Shown here one piece after another: positions 57,732-64,000 of a stretch of DNA of 64,000 nt. The notes under the pieces were generated by a model. That model was not told where the DNA came from. It made no database searches and worked only from the letters and a program-made list of their open reading frames with translations. Positions within the stretch are counted from its first letter, which is position 1. Every line of letters begins with the position of its first letter. The position numbers and the translations under genes are program-made. This stretch comes from Parvibaculum sp049651025 (GTDB lineage: Bacteria > Pseudomonadota > Alphaproteobacteria > Parvibaculales > Parvibaculaceae): contig NZ_JBASBH010000016.1 of assembly GCF_049651025.1 (NCBI RefSeq), positions 59,019-123,018 of the forward strand. The letters run 5' to 3'.

Positions 57732-58753
57732 TTTGACTGCTCCAGCTTCACTTGCGACGCAACGGTATCTGCAATGCGCTCGACGCCCTTGCGCAGCAAT
57801 TCATCTCCACCAGAAAATATTGGATCGACTAGCCACAAGCGAAGCAGATGCCGCTTCATATCCGGCTCATCGAAATCCTCATATTCCGTGCGCTTGTGAA
57901 GCACCGACGCATTCTTGAGAAACTGGATATCGCCCGGCTCGAAATGCATGTCGAGATAGAAGCACGGATCGTTCGCCGTCTTCTCGATAAAGGCGATGAC
58001 GCCCTCTTGCGCCGGTGTCAGCCTCGGCGCATCGGCATGCTGCTGGCTTTCGCGGATATACCAGGGGACAAAAAACGTCTGAAGCTGCCCGTCGGTGAAA
58101 CGGCAAAGCTGCAATGGGAACCAGGCGCGCTCGCCCGGCCTGTGCTGACCTTGCGTGTCGAAAGGAAAGCTCTGGAAAAGCGCCGGCACAAGATCGGGAC
58201 GCTGACGCAGCATCTCGTTGAAGATCGAAACCGAACTCACGATCCGGCTGACGCCGCCCGCCTTTGCCGCGCGCAAACAGAAAAGACCGATAACGTCTGC
58301 GGCATCGGTATGAAAATCCTGCTCGGCCCGCGTCTTGTAAAGACGGACGCCATAGGTCTTCGGATCGACGCCGGTGTCGCGCACATGGCCAAGAAGATCG
58401 CCATCTGTGTTCTGCGAAATGGCGCGCCCCATATGGAGCCCAAGCCCCCAATAGACGCCCGCGCAATCTTCCTTGCTGTATTCGGCAACGGGGAAACCGC
58501 GAAGCAGAATAAAGCCGCGCCCGTGTTCGAGTTCCGCAAGCCAGCCCGCAATGCGCGGCCCCAGACCCGGCAGCGGAAAATCCTTCCGCGTCCAGTCATA
58601 GATGTCGCGGCCCGTGGCGCGCGCGGCCTTGAGCGCATCGCGCAACTCGGCAATATCCGCGGCGCTCAGAACCTCGATCCAGTCGGAGCGATCCTGCAAT
58701 TCTTCACCGAGCCAGGCGTTCGGCGTTGTCAGCGGTGCCGCGGGAATGCTCAT
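57728..58753 (-). CDS. TauD/TfdA-like 2-oxoglutarate dioxygenase in ars operon
   Basis: A 341-residue Fe(II)/2-oxoglutarate oxygenase. Metal-binding HxD is H148-x-D150 in QDFHTDAADVIGL, the distal His is H286 in FLKNASVLHKRTEYEDF, and the 2OG-binding Arg lies in KRHLLRLWL. ATG at 58753 preferred over TTG 58762. It is embedded in the ars operon, overlapping arsC and 15 bp after arsI. Not a standard ars gene. It might oxidise an organoarsenical or a carrier metabolite, but no arsenic-specific residues are recognisable. Confidence 0.82.
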   Translation of the reverse strand: MSIPAAPLTTPNAWLGEELQDRSDWIEVLSAADIAELRDALKAARATGRDIYDWTRKDFPLPGLGPRIAGWLAELEHGRGFILLRGFPVAEYSKEDCAGVYWGLGLHMGRAISQNTDGDLLGHVRDTGVDPKTYGVRLYKTRAEQDFHTDAADVIGLFCLRAAKAGGVSRIVSSVSIFNEMLRQRPDLVPALFQSFPFDTQGQHRPGERAWFPLQLCRFTDGQLQTFFVPWYIRESQQHADAPRLTPAQEGVIAFIEKTANDPCFYLDMHFEPGDIQFLKNASVLHKRTEYEDFDEPDMKRHLLRLWLVDPIFSGGDELLRKGVERIADTVASQVKLEQSN

Positions 58754-58768
58754 GGAGCTCAACCTTCG

Positions 58769-59263
58769 TTACCCGGCGCAGCAACCGGAAGACGCAGCCA
58801 CTTCAACTTTCGGCGCTTCGGCTTGCGGTGCCGAACAGCCGCAAGCGGACGCATCGTCGCCCATGTCGAGCTTCTGAAGCATCGGCCCGGTGCCGAACTC
58901 GTCCATCTGGTGAAAAGTGTAGAAGGCTTCCCAGCGCACGCCATCCGGGTCCGCCGTCCAGCTCTTTTCGGACTTTGCGTAGCAGCAGGTGGTGACGCCT
59001 TCAGGCAGATAAGGCGCTTCCGCCTGTTTCATGCGGTCGAAGATTTCGCCAAGCTCGTCCTGACTTTCGACCTGAATACCCGCATGGGAAAAGCCGATCT
59101 CGCCGGATTGATTTTCGACAACGAAATTGACGCGCGGATCGTCGAGCATCCATTTCGCATAGCCCGGACGGCGCACGGACGGCTCCGCGCCGAACAGCGT
59201 CGAGTAAAAGGCGACCGATTTTTCAAGATCGGCGGTGCCGAGGCTCACATGCAATCTCTTCAT
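58769..59263 (-). CDS. arsI: ArsI C-As lyase (CadI family)
   Basis: A 164-residue vicinal-oxygen-chelate dioxygenase that cleaves the C-As bond of trivalent organoarsenicals. Fe ligands by family position: H5 (KRLHVSLGT), H60 (FSHAGIQ), E112 (VRWEAFY); substrate-binding cysteines C93-C94 in VTTCCYAKSEKSW. Unusually, a C-terminal tail carries four more cysteines (CGC, CC). AGGAG precedes the ATG at 59263, which overlaps the arsR stop (TGATG). Confidence 0.92.
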   Translation of the reverse strand: MKRLHVSLGTADLEKSVAFYSTLFGAEPSVRRPGYAKWMLDDPRVNFVVENQSGEIGFSHAGIQVESQDELGEIFDRMKQAEAPYLPEGVTTCCYAKSEKSWTADPDGVRWEAFYTFHQMDEFGTGPMLQKLDMGDDASACGCSAPQAEAPKVEVAASSGCCAG

Positions 59264-59607
59264 CAAGCACACTCCTTCTTGCGTTGACGGGTGCCGACAG
59301 CGCCGCAAGCGCCCTGACAGCAATCTTCCAGCAGAAATTCGGTCAGCCCGCGCATCATGGATAGATCGGCCTTGTAGATGATCGAACGGCCTTCACGCCG
59401 TGAGGTGACGAGGCCCGCATACGACATCTCTTTCAGATGAAACGAGAGGGTTGCAGGCGGCACATCGAGCGCTTCGCCGATCTCGCCTGCCGCAAGCCCG
59501 CCCTCGCCTTCCGTCAGCGAATGGGCACGCACAAGCGTGCGAAAAATCGAGAGGCGCGTTTCCTGCGCAAGGGCGCTGAGCGCGGCGATGGCGGTTCCTG
59601 TTTCCAT
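59263..59607 (-). CDS. arsR: arsenic-responsive repressor ArsR
   Basis: A 114-residue winged-helix repressor. DNA-binding segment GEIGEALDVPPATLSFHLKEM; arsenite-binding cysteines C96-C97 and C101 near the C-terminus (EDCCQGACG), the layout known from Acidithiobacillus ArsR rather than the E. coli type. No Shine-Dalgarno precedes the ATG, and the promoter places the transcript start at the ATG itself. Confidence 0.95.
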   Translation of the reverse strand: METGTAIAALSALAQETRLSIFRTLVRAHSLTEGEGGLAAGEIGEALDVPPATLSFHLKEMSYAGLVTSRREGRSIIYKADLSMMRGLTEFLLEDCCQGACGAVGTRQRKKECA

Positions 59608-59642
59608 ATTTCGATATATATGGAAACGTAGAAACGAGTCAA
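59600..59642 (-). promoter_or_regulatory. ars promoter and ArsR operator, leaderless start
   Basis: On the minus strand: TTGACT (plus 59637-59642), 16-bp spacer, TATATA (plus 59615-59620), then 7 nt to the arsR ATG at 59607. An inverted repeat GTTTCCATAT/ATATGGAAAC (59600-59609, 59618-59627, 8-nt gap) covers the -10 box and the start codon: the likely ArsR operator. The mRNA should start at or beside the A of ATG. Confidence 0.7.
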
Positions 59643-59665
59643 GGCCGCACCTGAAACAAGGCTGC

Positions 59666-60787
59666 TTAGTCGGCGGCGCGAAGGCTCAGATAATCGGCGC
59701 TCTGCATTTCCATCAGCCGCGAAACGGTGCGCTCAAACGCGAAAGCGCCATCGCCCTTGGGATAAAGCGAGGCCGGTGCGGCTGCGGCGGACAGAATGAG
59801 TTTCGTCTTCGCCTCGTAAAGCGCATCGACGAGGGTGACGAAGCGCTTGGCCTCATTGCGCCGCTCCGGTGTCATGACCGGCACATTGTCGATGAGAACC
59901 GTATGAAAGCTCTGCGCGATCTTGAGATAGTCTGCAGCGCCAAGCGGCCTTGCGCACAGATCCTCAAAGGAAAAGCGGGCGACGCCATGCGCCGCTTGCG
60001 GGACATGAACGGCACGCCCCTTGAGCGCAAGCGTCTGCGGCTCGCCGTGAGCCTTGTCCGTCAGGTTCAGAAAGGCCGTATCGAGATTTGCCCGCGCGGC
60101 GGCATCCGCTGGCGTGTAATAGACCGGCAAACCCTTGATGCGGTCGAGCCGATAGTCCGTCGCGCTGTCCAGATGCACGACATCCATGCGCTCCTTGACC
60201 AGCGCAATGAAGGGCAGCAACCGCTGCCGATTGAGACCGCCCGCATAGAGATTGTCAGGCGCGATATTCGACGTCGCGACAACGACGACGCCGAGATCGA
60301 AAAGCTGTGTGAACAACCGCCCGAGGATCGAGGCGTCGGCAATATCCTGCACCTGAAACTCATCGAAACAGAGAAGCGCGGCTTCCTTCGCAACCGCTTC
60401 AGCCACCGGCGGAATCGGGTCGCCGCCCTTTACTTCGCCCGCCTTCTCGCGCTGTCGCCAATCGAAAATGCGCTCATGCGTCTCCTGCATGAAGGCATGA
60501 AAATGAACGCGGCGTTTGCGGGCACAAGGCGCATGGTCGAAGAAAAGATCCATCAGCATCGACTTGCCGCGCCCGACGCCACCCCAGATGTAAACGCCTT
60601 CAGGGGGCGTAACCGGGCGGCCAAAGCCGAACGCAGCGAATGCGCCGACCTTCTTGCCGGGCTGCCAGTCGGCGAGTTCATCATGCAGATGCTGCAGCCG
60701 CTGCGCCGCGCGCGCCTGCGCTGCGTCCTCGGCAATCTCGCCGCTGGAAATTTTCGCGCGATAGAAAAAAAGAGGGCCTTCGCTCAT
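59666..60787 (-). CDS. zapE: ZapE (AFG1-like) ATPase
   Basis: A 373-residue AAA+-like ATPase linked to Z-ring dynamics. Walker A is WGGVGRGKSMLMDLF, Walker B is LLCFDEFQVQDIADA, and sensor VVVATSNIAPDNLY. In Hyphomicrobiales zapE usually lies beside mdh; here about 6 kb of accessory genes intervene. Confidence 0.93.
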   Translation of the reverse strand: MSEGPLFFYRAKISSGEIAEDAAQARAAQRLQHLHDELADWQPGKKVGAFAAFGFGRPVTPPEGVYIWGGVGRGKSMLMDLFFDHAPCARKRRVHFHAFMQETHERIFDWRQREKAGEVKGGDPIPPVAEAVAKEAALLCFDEFQVQDIADASILGRLFTQLFDLGVVVVATSNIAPDNLYAGGLNRQRLLPFIALVKERMDVVHLDSATDYRLDRIKGLPVYYTPADAAARANLDTAFLNLTDKAHGEPQTLALKGRAVHVPQAAHGVARFSFEDLCARPLGAADYLKIAQSFHTVLIDNVPVMTPERRNEAKRFVTLVDALYEAKTKLILSAAAAPASLYPKGDGAFAFERTVSRLMEMQSADYLSLRAAD

Positions 60788-60912
60788 TTGTCAGGTCGCG
60801 CGGGAGATGGAACGTATTGCGAACATCACGAACCGATGCGTCGAAGGCCATACCGAGACTGACGGCATAGCTTGAAACCGGGATCAGTTCATCCTGAAAA
60901 TTTACGCCAGAC

Positions 60913-61755
60913 CTAAACCACCATTGTCTTCCATCGCGCGAAATGAGGGGCGAGAGATGCCGCCTTCTGGTCTTCGCTGAGCGAAATGCCGAAATAGTCG
61001 CGGAGTGCGACGGCAATTTCGTCGACACTGGCAAGCTGTCTGGTTTCGACGCGACCATCCTTATGGCGGATCGTGAGGCCGGTATTGAGCAGCGCGTGAC
61101 GACGGTCGACCGCGGGCCGCGCGACGATCAGATGCTGGACGAAGATCGAATTCGGATGGGTCGCCGTAAACCAGTTCGACACCTCGTAATCGACCGGCGC
61201 CTGGGGCTCGAGCGAGAAGCTGTAGATGCTGACCCAGTCCTCCCCGAGCTTTGCCTGCAGTTCGAAATCCTGTCCCCGGCGCAGGATGCGATATGTCTCA
61301 TGCGGCGTCGGCTGCTCGATATCGACCTCAAACTTCAGCGGCCCCGTCATGGTGAGGCCGCCAAATGCGATATCGGCGATGAACGGGCCCTCCGGCAGGT
61401 CGACGTGCACGACGCGGTGGCTGCGCGCCGAGACGATGTCGGCGGGCGACTTCCAGCGCACGCGGCCTATGAGATCGGTGACGCGAAAACCAAGTGCCTT
61501 CAATACGCCTGAAAACAGCATGTTCAGCTCGAAGCAGTAACCGCCACGCCGCTCATCAACGAGCTTCCGCACCACCGGAGCGAGATCGAGAAGCGGCGTC
61601 TTGCCCGCGAGCACGTCGAGATTTTCAAAAGGGATCGTAGTCGCATGAGAAAAATGAAGGGCGCGCAATGTCTCCAGCGTCGGCGCCCGCGAACCTCGAT
61701 AGCCGATCCGCGCAAAATAAGTGTCGAGGTCGAGTGCGCTTCCATCAAGGCTCAT
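60913..61755 (-). CDS. nat: arylamine N-acetyltransferase
   Basis: A 280-residue acetyl-CoA-dependent enzyme. Catalytic triad: Cys in RRGGYCFELN (about residue 70), His in SHRVVHVDL, Asp in FIADIAFGG. GGGAGA precedes the ATG at 61755. It detoxifies arylamines and hydrazines. Leftward, isolated from mmsA by a terminator. Confidence 0.92.
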   Translation of the reverse strand: MSLDGSALDLDTYFARIGYRGSRAPTLETLRALHFSHATTIPFENLDVLAGKTPLLDLAPVVRKLVDERRGGYCFELNMLFSGVLKALGFRVTDLIGRVRWKSPADIVSARSHRVVHVDLPEGPFIADIAFGGLTMTGPLKFEVDIEQPTPHETYRILRRGQDFELQAKLGEDWVSIYSFSLEPQAPVDYEVSNWFTATHPNSIFVQHLIVARPAVDRRHALLNTGLTIRHKDGRVETRQLASVDEIAVALRDYFGISLSEDQKAASLAPHFARWKTMVV

Positions 61756-61780
61756 TTCCGTCTCCCACCAGTCTGAGAAA

Positions 61781-61820
61781 ACAGAAAAGCAAATGGCGCT
61801 CCCCGTGGGAAGCGCCATTT
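61781..61820 (-). terminator. terminator of mmsA
   Basis: AAATGGCGCT (61791-61800) pairs with AGCGCCATTT (61811-61820); on the minus strand the stem is followed by GCTTTTCTGTTTTC. Intrinsic terminator, about 21 nt past the mmsA stop. Confidence 0.85.
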
Positions 61821-61841
61821 GGCATCGCAGCAAAGGAAAAC

Positions 61842-63341
61842 TTATCCCATTGTGGGGATGACGAAGGACGAGCCCTCCTTGAGGCCCGTGGGCCAGCGGG
61901 ACGTCACCGTCTTGATCTTGGTCCAGAACTTGACGCCCTCGGTGCCGTGCTGGTTCGTGTCGCCAAAGGCCGAACGCTTCCAGCCGCCGAAGGTGTGATA
62001 GGCGAGCGGCACCGGGATCGGCACGTTGATGCCGACCATGCCGACCTGAACGCGGCTGGCAAAGCTGCGTGCCGCATCGCCGTCGCGCGTGAAGATCGCA
62101 ACGCCATTGCCATATTGATGCTTCGTCGGCAGCTCGGCTGCTTCTTCAAACGTCTTTGCACGAACGATCTGGAGAACAGGCCCGAAGATTTCCTCGCGAT
62201 ATGTTTCCATGTCCGGCGTCACATTGTCGAACAGGCAACCGCCGAGGAAGAAACCGTTCTCGTAGCCCTGCAGCTTGAAGCCGCGTCCGTCGATGAGGAG
62301 CTTCGCACCCTCTTTGACGGCAAGATCGATATAGCCTTTGACCTTGTCGAGATGCGCGCGGCTGACCAGCGGGCCGTAATCGCTTTCCGGGTCCGTCGAC
62401 GTGCCGATCTTGAGTGCCTGCACACGAGGGATAAGTTTCTCGATCAGGCGCTCCGCCGTCTCGTCGCCGACAGGCACGGCAACCGGCAATGCCATGCAGC
62501 GTTCGCCCGCCGAACCGTAAGCCGAACCGATGAGATCGTTCACGACCTGATCCATGTCGGCATCCGGCATGATGATGGCGTGGTTCTTCGCGCCGCCCAT
62601 CGCCTGCACGCGCTTGCCGTGAGCCGCGCCGGTTGCATAGATGTACTGCGCAATGGCCGACGAGCCGACAAAGCTCACCGCCTGAATGGTCGGATCGGTC
62701 AGGATCGCATCGACCGCTTCCTTGTCGCCATTAACGACATTGAGCACGCCTTCAGGCGCACCCGCCTCGAGGAACAATTCGCCAAGGCGGATCGGCACCG
62801 AGGGATCTTTTTCAGACGGCTTCAGGATGAAGGTATTGCCGCAGGCAATCGCGACGCCGAACATCCACATCGGAATCATGGCCGGAAAGTTGAACGGCGT
62901 AATGCCGGCAACGACACCGAGAGGCTGGCGCATCGAATACATGTCGATGCCGGGGCCTGCGCCTTCGGTATATTCACCCTTCTGCAAATGCGGAATTCCG
63001 CAGGCAAACTCGATGACTTCCAGACCGCGCTGCACGTCACCGCGCGCATCGGCCAGCACCTTGCCGTGTTCGGCGGAAAGCATCGCCGCCAGCTCGTCCA
63101 TATTCGCTTCAAGCAAGCGCTTGAACTCGAACATCACGCGTGCGCGACGTTGCGGATTTGTCGCCGCCCAGCCCGGAAAGGCCCTTGCCGCAACGTCAAC
63201 GGCGGCACGAAGCTCCGCCGTCGCCGCAAGTGGCGTCTTCGCCGTCACTTCACCCGTATTGGGGTTCGTCACATCGAGAAAACGGCCGCTCGTGCCTTTC
63301 ACATGCTTGCCGCCAATGAAATGCGTCAGTTCCTTGACCAT
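61842..63341 (-). CDS. mmsA: methylmalonate-semialdehyde dehydrogenase
   Basis: A 499-residue CoA-acylating aldehyde dehydrogenase of valine and inositol catabolism, yielding propionyl-CoA. GAGGA precedes the ATG at 63341. Motifs: GVVAGITPFNFPAMIPMWM, KNHAIIMPDADMDQVVNDL, catalytic Cys in SAGERCMALPVAVPVG. Single gene with own terminator. Confidence 0.95.
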   Translation of the reverse strand: MVKELTHFIGGKHVKGTSGRFLDVTNPNTGEVTAKTPLAATAELRAAVDVAARAFPGWAATNPQRRARVMFEFKRLLEANMDELAAMLSAEHGKVLADARGDVQRGLEVIEFACGIPHLQKGEYTEGAGPGIDMYSMRQPLGVVAGITPFNFPAMIPMWMFGVAIACGNTFILKPSEKDPSVPIRLGELFLEAGAPEGVLNVVNGDKEAVDAILTDPTIQAVSFVGSSAIAQYIYATGAAHGKRVQAMGGAKNHAIIMPDADMDQVVNDLIGSAYGSAGERCMALPVAVPVGDETAERLIEKLIPRVQALKIGTSTDPESDYGPLVSRAHLDKVKGYIDLAVKEGAKLLIDGRGFKLQGYENGFFLGGCLFDNVTPDMETYREEIFGPVLQIVRAKTFEEAAELPTKHQYGNGVAIFTRDGDAARSFASRVQVGMVGINVPIPVPLAYHTFGGWKRSAFGDTNQHGTEGVKFWTKIKTVTSRWPTGLKEGSSFVIPTMG

Positions 63342-63680
63342 GGGCTTTCCTCGTGATGCTGGGTTCATTTGCGCACCCGGATGATCGCAGGCGGGGCACT
63401 TTTGTTACCTTTTAATTAGCGCGCCGTGGCGGCTGCGAGCAAGGCTTGCCGTCCTCTAATTCTCTGGTAGCGTTGAATTTTATGAACGAACGGTGTGCTC
63501 ATGGTGTCTTTGGAGCAATAAAAGGTGATGCATTCGACGTTTCACAGTGGCGCTTCGCTGTCATTCGACTAGCATCCCCCTGGGGGAACCCGGGATTCGC
63601 TGGGGCCCTGGCAGGAGCAGACGACTGCGTCCAGCCGCTACAACCCACCGGCCTGAGAACACTGGGTAAGAGGAAAAACA
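63342..63680. other. 339-bp divergent region, mmsA / small anchored protein
   Basis: The frame at 63446-63760 has no ribosome site and overlaps the following gene; I do not regard it as coding. A TTGCCG-16 bp-TAGCGT pair at about 63447-63474 is a weak promoter candidate for the rightward gene. A CCCCC-TGGGGG hairpin is present at about 63577-63588. Confidence 0.4.
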
Positions 63681-63956
63681 ATGTCCAATACCGTGAAAGT
63701 CATTATCGCCGTCATCGTGATCGCAGTGGTTTTGCTGGTCGGCTACAAGCTGACGAATAAAGCTCCTGCGCCCGAAGGCATGGCGCCCGCAACGTCTGAA
63801 ATGGCACCCGCCACTGAAGCGCCTGCTGCGCCTGAAGCCGCTGCACCTGCCGAGCCGGAAGCCGCTCCCGCTGCTCCTGAAGCAGCGCCCGCCGCGCCGG
63901 AAGCAGCTCCTTCCGAAACGACGCCTGGCGTGCCTGCGGAAGAGCAGAAGCAGTAA
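63681..63956 (+). CDS. small membrane-anchored Pro/Ala/Glu-repeat protein
   Basis: A 91-residue protein with GAGG upstream of the ATG at 63681. Residues 5-22 form one membrane helix (VKVIIAVIVIAVVLLVGY); the remainder is low complexity with repeats of APEAAPAAPEAA type and no cysteine. The tail would be disordered in the periplasm and could span toward peptidoglycan. No function known. Confidence 0.65.
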   Translation: MSNTVKVIIAVIVIAVVLLVGYKLTNKAPAPEGMAPATSEMAPATEAPAAPEAAAPAEPEAAPAAPEAAPAAPEAAPSETTPGVPAEEQKQ

Positions 63957-64000
63957 TTCAGCTTCGATCGACATCTACAGCCCGCGCGCTCCCAGGAGCG

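Noticed and set aside
60788..60912. Possible gene remnant between nat and zapE (leftward frame with DELIPVSSYAVSLGMAF)
   Set aside because: Only about 40 residues between two real genes, no start or ribosome site, and no family I can name.
63446..63760. Rightward 104-codon frame before the small anchored protein
   Set aside because: No ribosome site and it runs through the start of a better-supported gene in another frame.

Overview
The window reads as a chromosomal segment of an alphaproteobacterium of the Hyphomicrobiales (Rhizobiales) / Parvibaculales type. The basis is high GC, dense short-spaced operons with ATGA and TGATG overlaps, a separate F1-only atpHAGDC operon, the sucCD-sucAB-lpdA order, phosphatidylcholine synthase (pcs), meso-diaminopimelate dehydrogenase, and the conserved chain obg-proB-proA-nadD-rsfS-rlmH-gpmI-envC-ctpA-deacetylase-rppH. 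Genus-level placement is inference; no rRNA gene is present.

Layout. 0.2-3.2 kb: a leftward pair of acyl-CoA dehydrogenases with a GST. 3.5-7.6 kb: ddh, an ankyrin protein with an internal duplication, a RibD/DHFR-like protein, tRNA-Ser(CGA) and pcs. 7.6-11.2 kb: rplU-rpmA, an acetyltransferase, obg and proB. 11.2-17.7 kb: a 2074-residue repeat-rich autotransporter on the opposite strand, plus a 41-codon membrane ORF behind it, inserted between proB and proA. 18.0-27.5 kb: proA, nadD, rsfS, rlmH, an iPGM-like protein, envC, ctpA, a divergent polysaccharide deacetylase and rppH. 27.7-33.6 kb: a diiron ferritin-like protein and the leftward atpHAGDC operon. 33.9-36.0 kb: a glycosyltransferase and a glycosyltransferase-FkbM fusion. 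36.2-40.9 kb: priA diverging from tal-DUF484-xerC. 41.1-49.0 kb: sucC-sucD-sucA-sucB-lpdA. 49.4-53.8 kb: an LTA-synthase-like enzyme, a membrane-anchored metallo-beta-lactamase-fold hydrolase and mdh. 54.1-59.6 kb: a lipoprotein, padR-O-methyltransferase, and a converging ars operon (arsR-arsI-TauD-like dioxygenase-arsC-acr3). 59.7-64 kb: zapE, nat, mmsA and a small anchored Pro/Ala/Glu protein.

How it fits together. Most of the window is housekeeping: central carbon metabolism, ATP synthesis, proline synthesis, ribosome assembly, septation and replication restart. Accessory blocks (autotransporter, glycosyltransferases, LTA-synthase/MBL pair, arsenic island) are set into gene orders that are usually contiguous. 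The most striking observation is the iPGM-like protein at 21.5-23.1 kb. It is full length and keeps the fold-typical sequence, but has lost nearly every catalytic and metal-binding residue. It sits directly beside EnvC, itself a non-catalytic LytM factor. Other points worth a second look: an rsfS start that appears to be CTG with a Lys/Ala-rich extension; an ars operon carrying an extra 2-oxoglutarate dioxygenase and apparently transcribed leaderless; a 22-bp perfect palindrome at padR that contains the ribosome binding site; and a 13-bp hairpin separating sucD from sucA.
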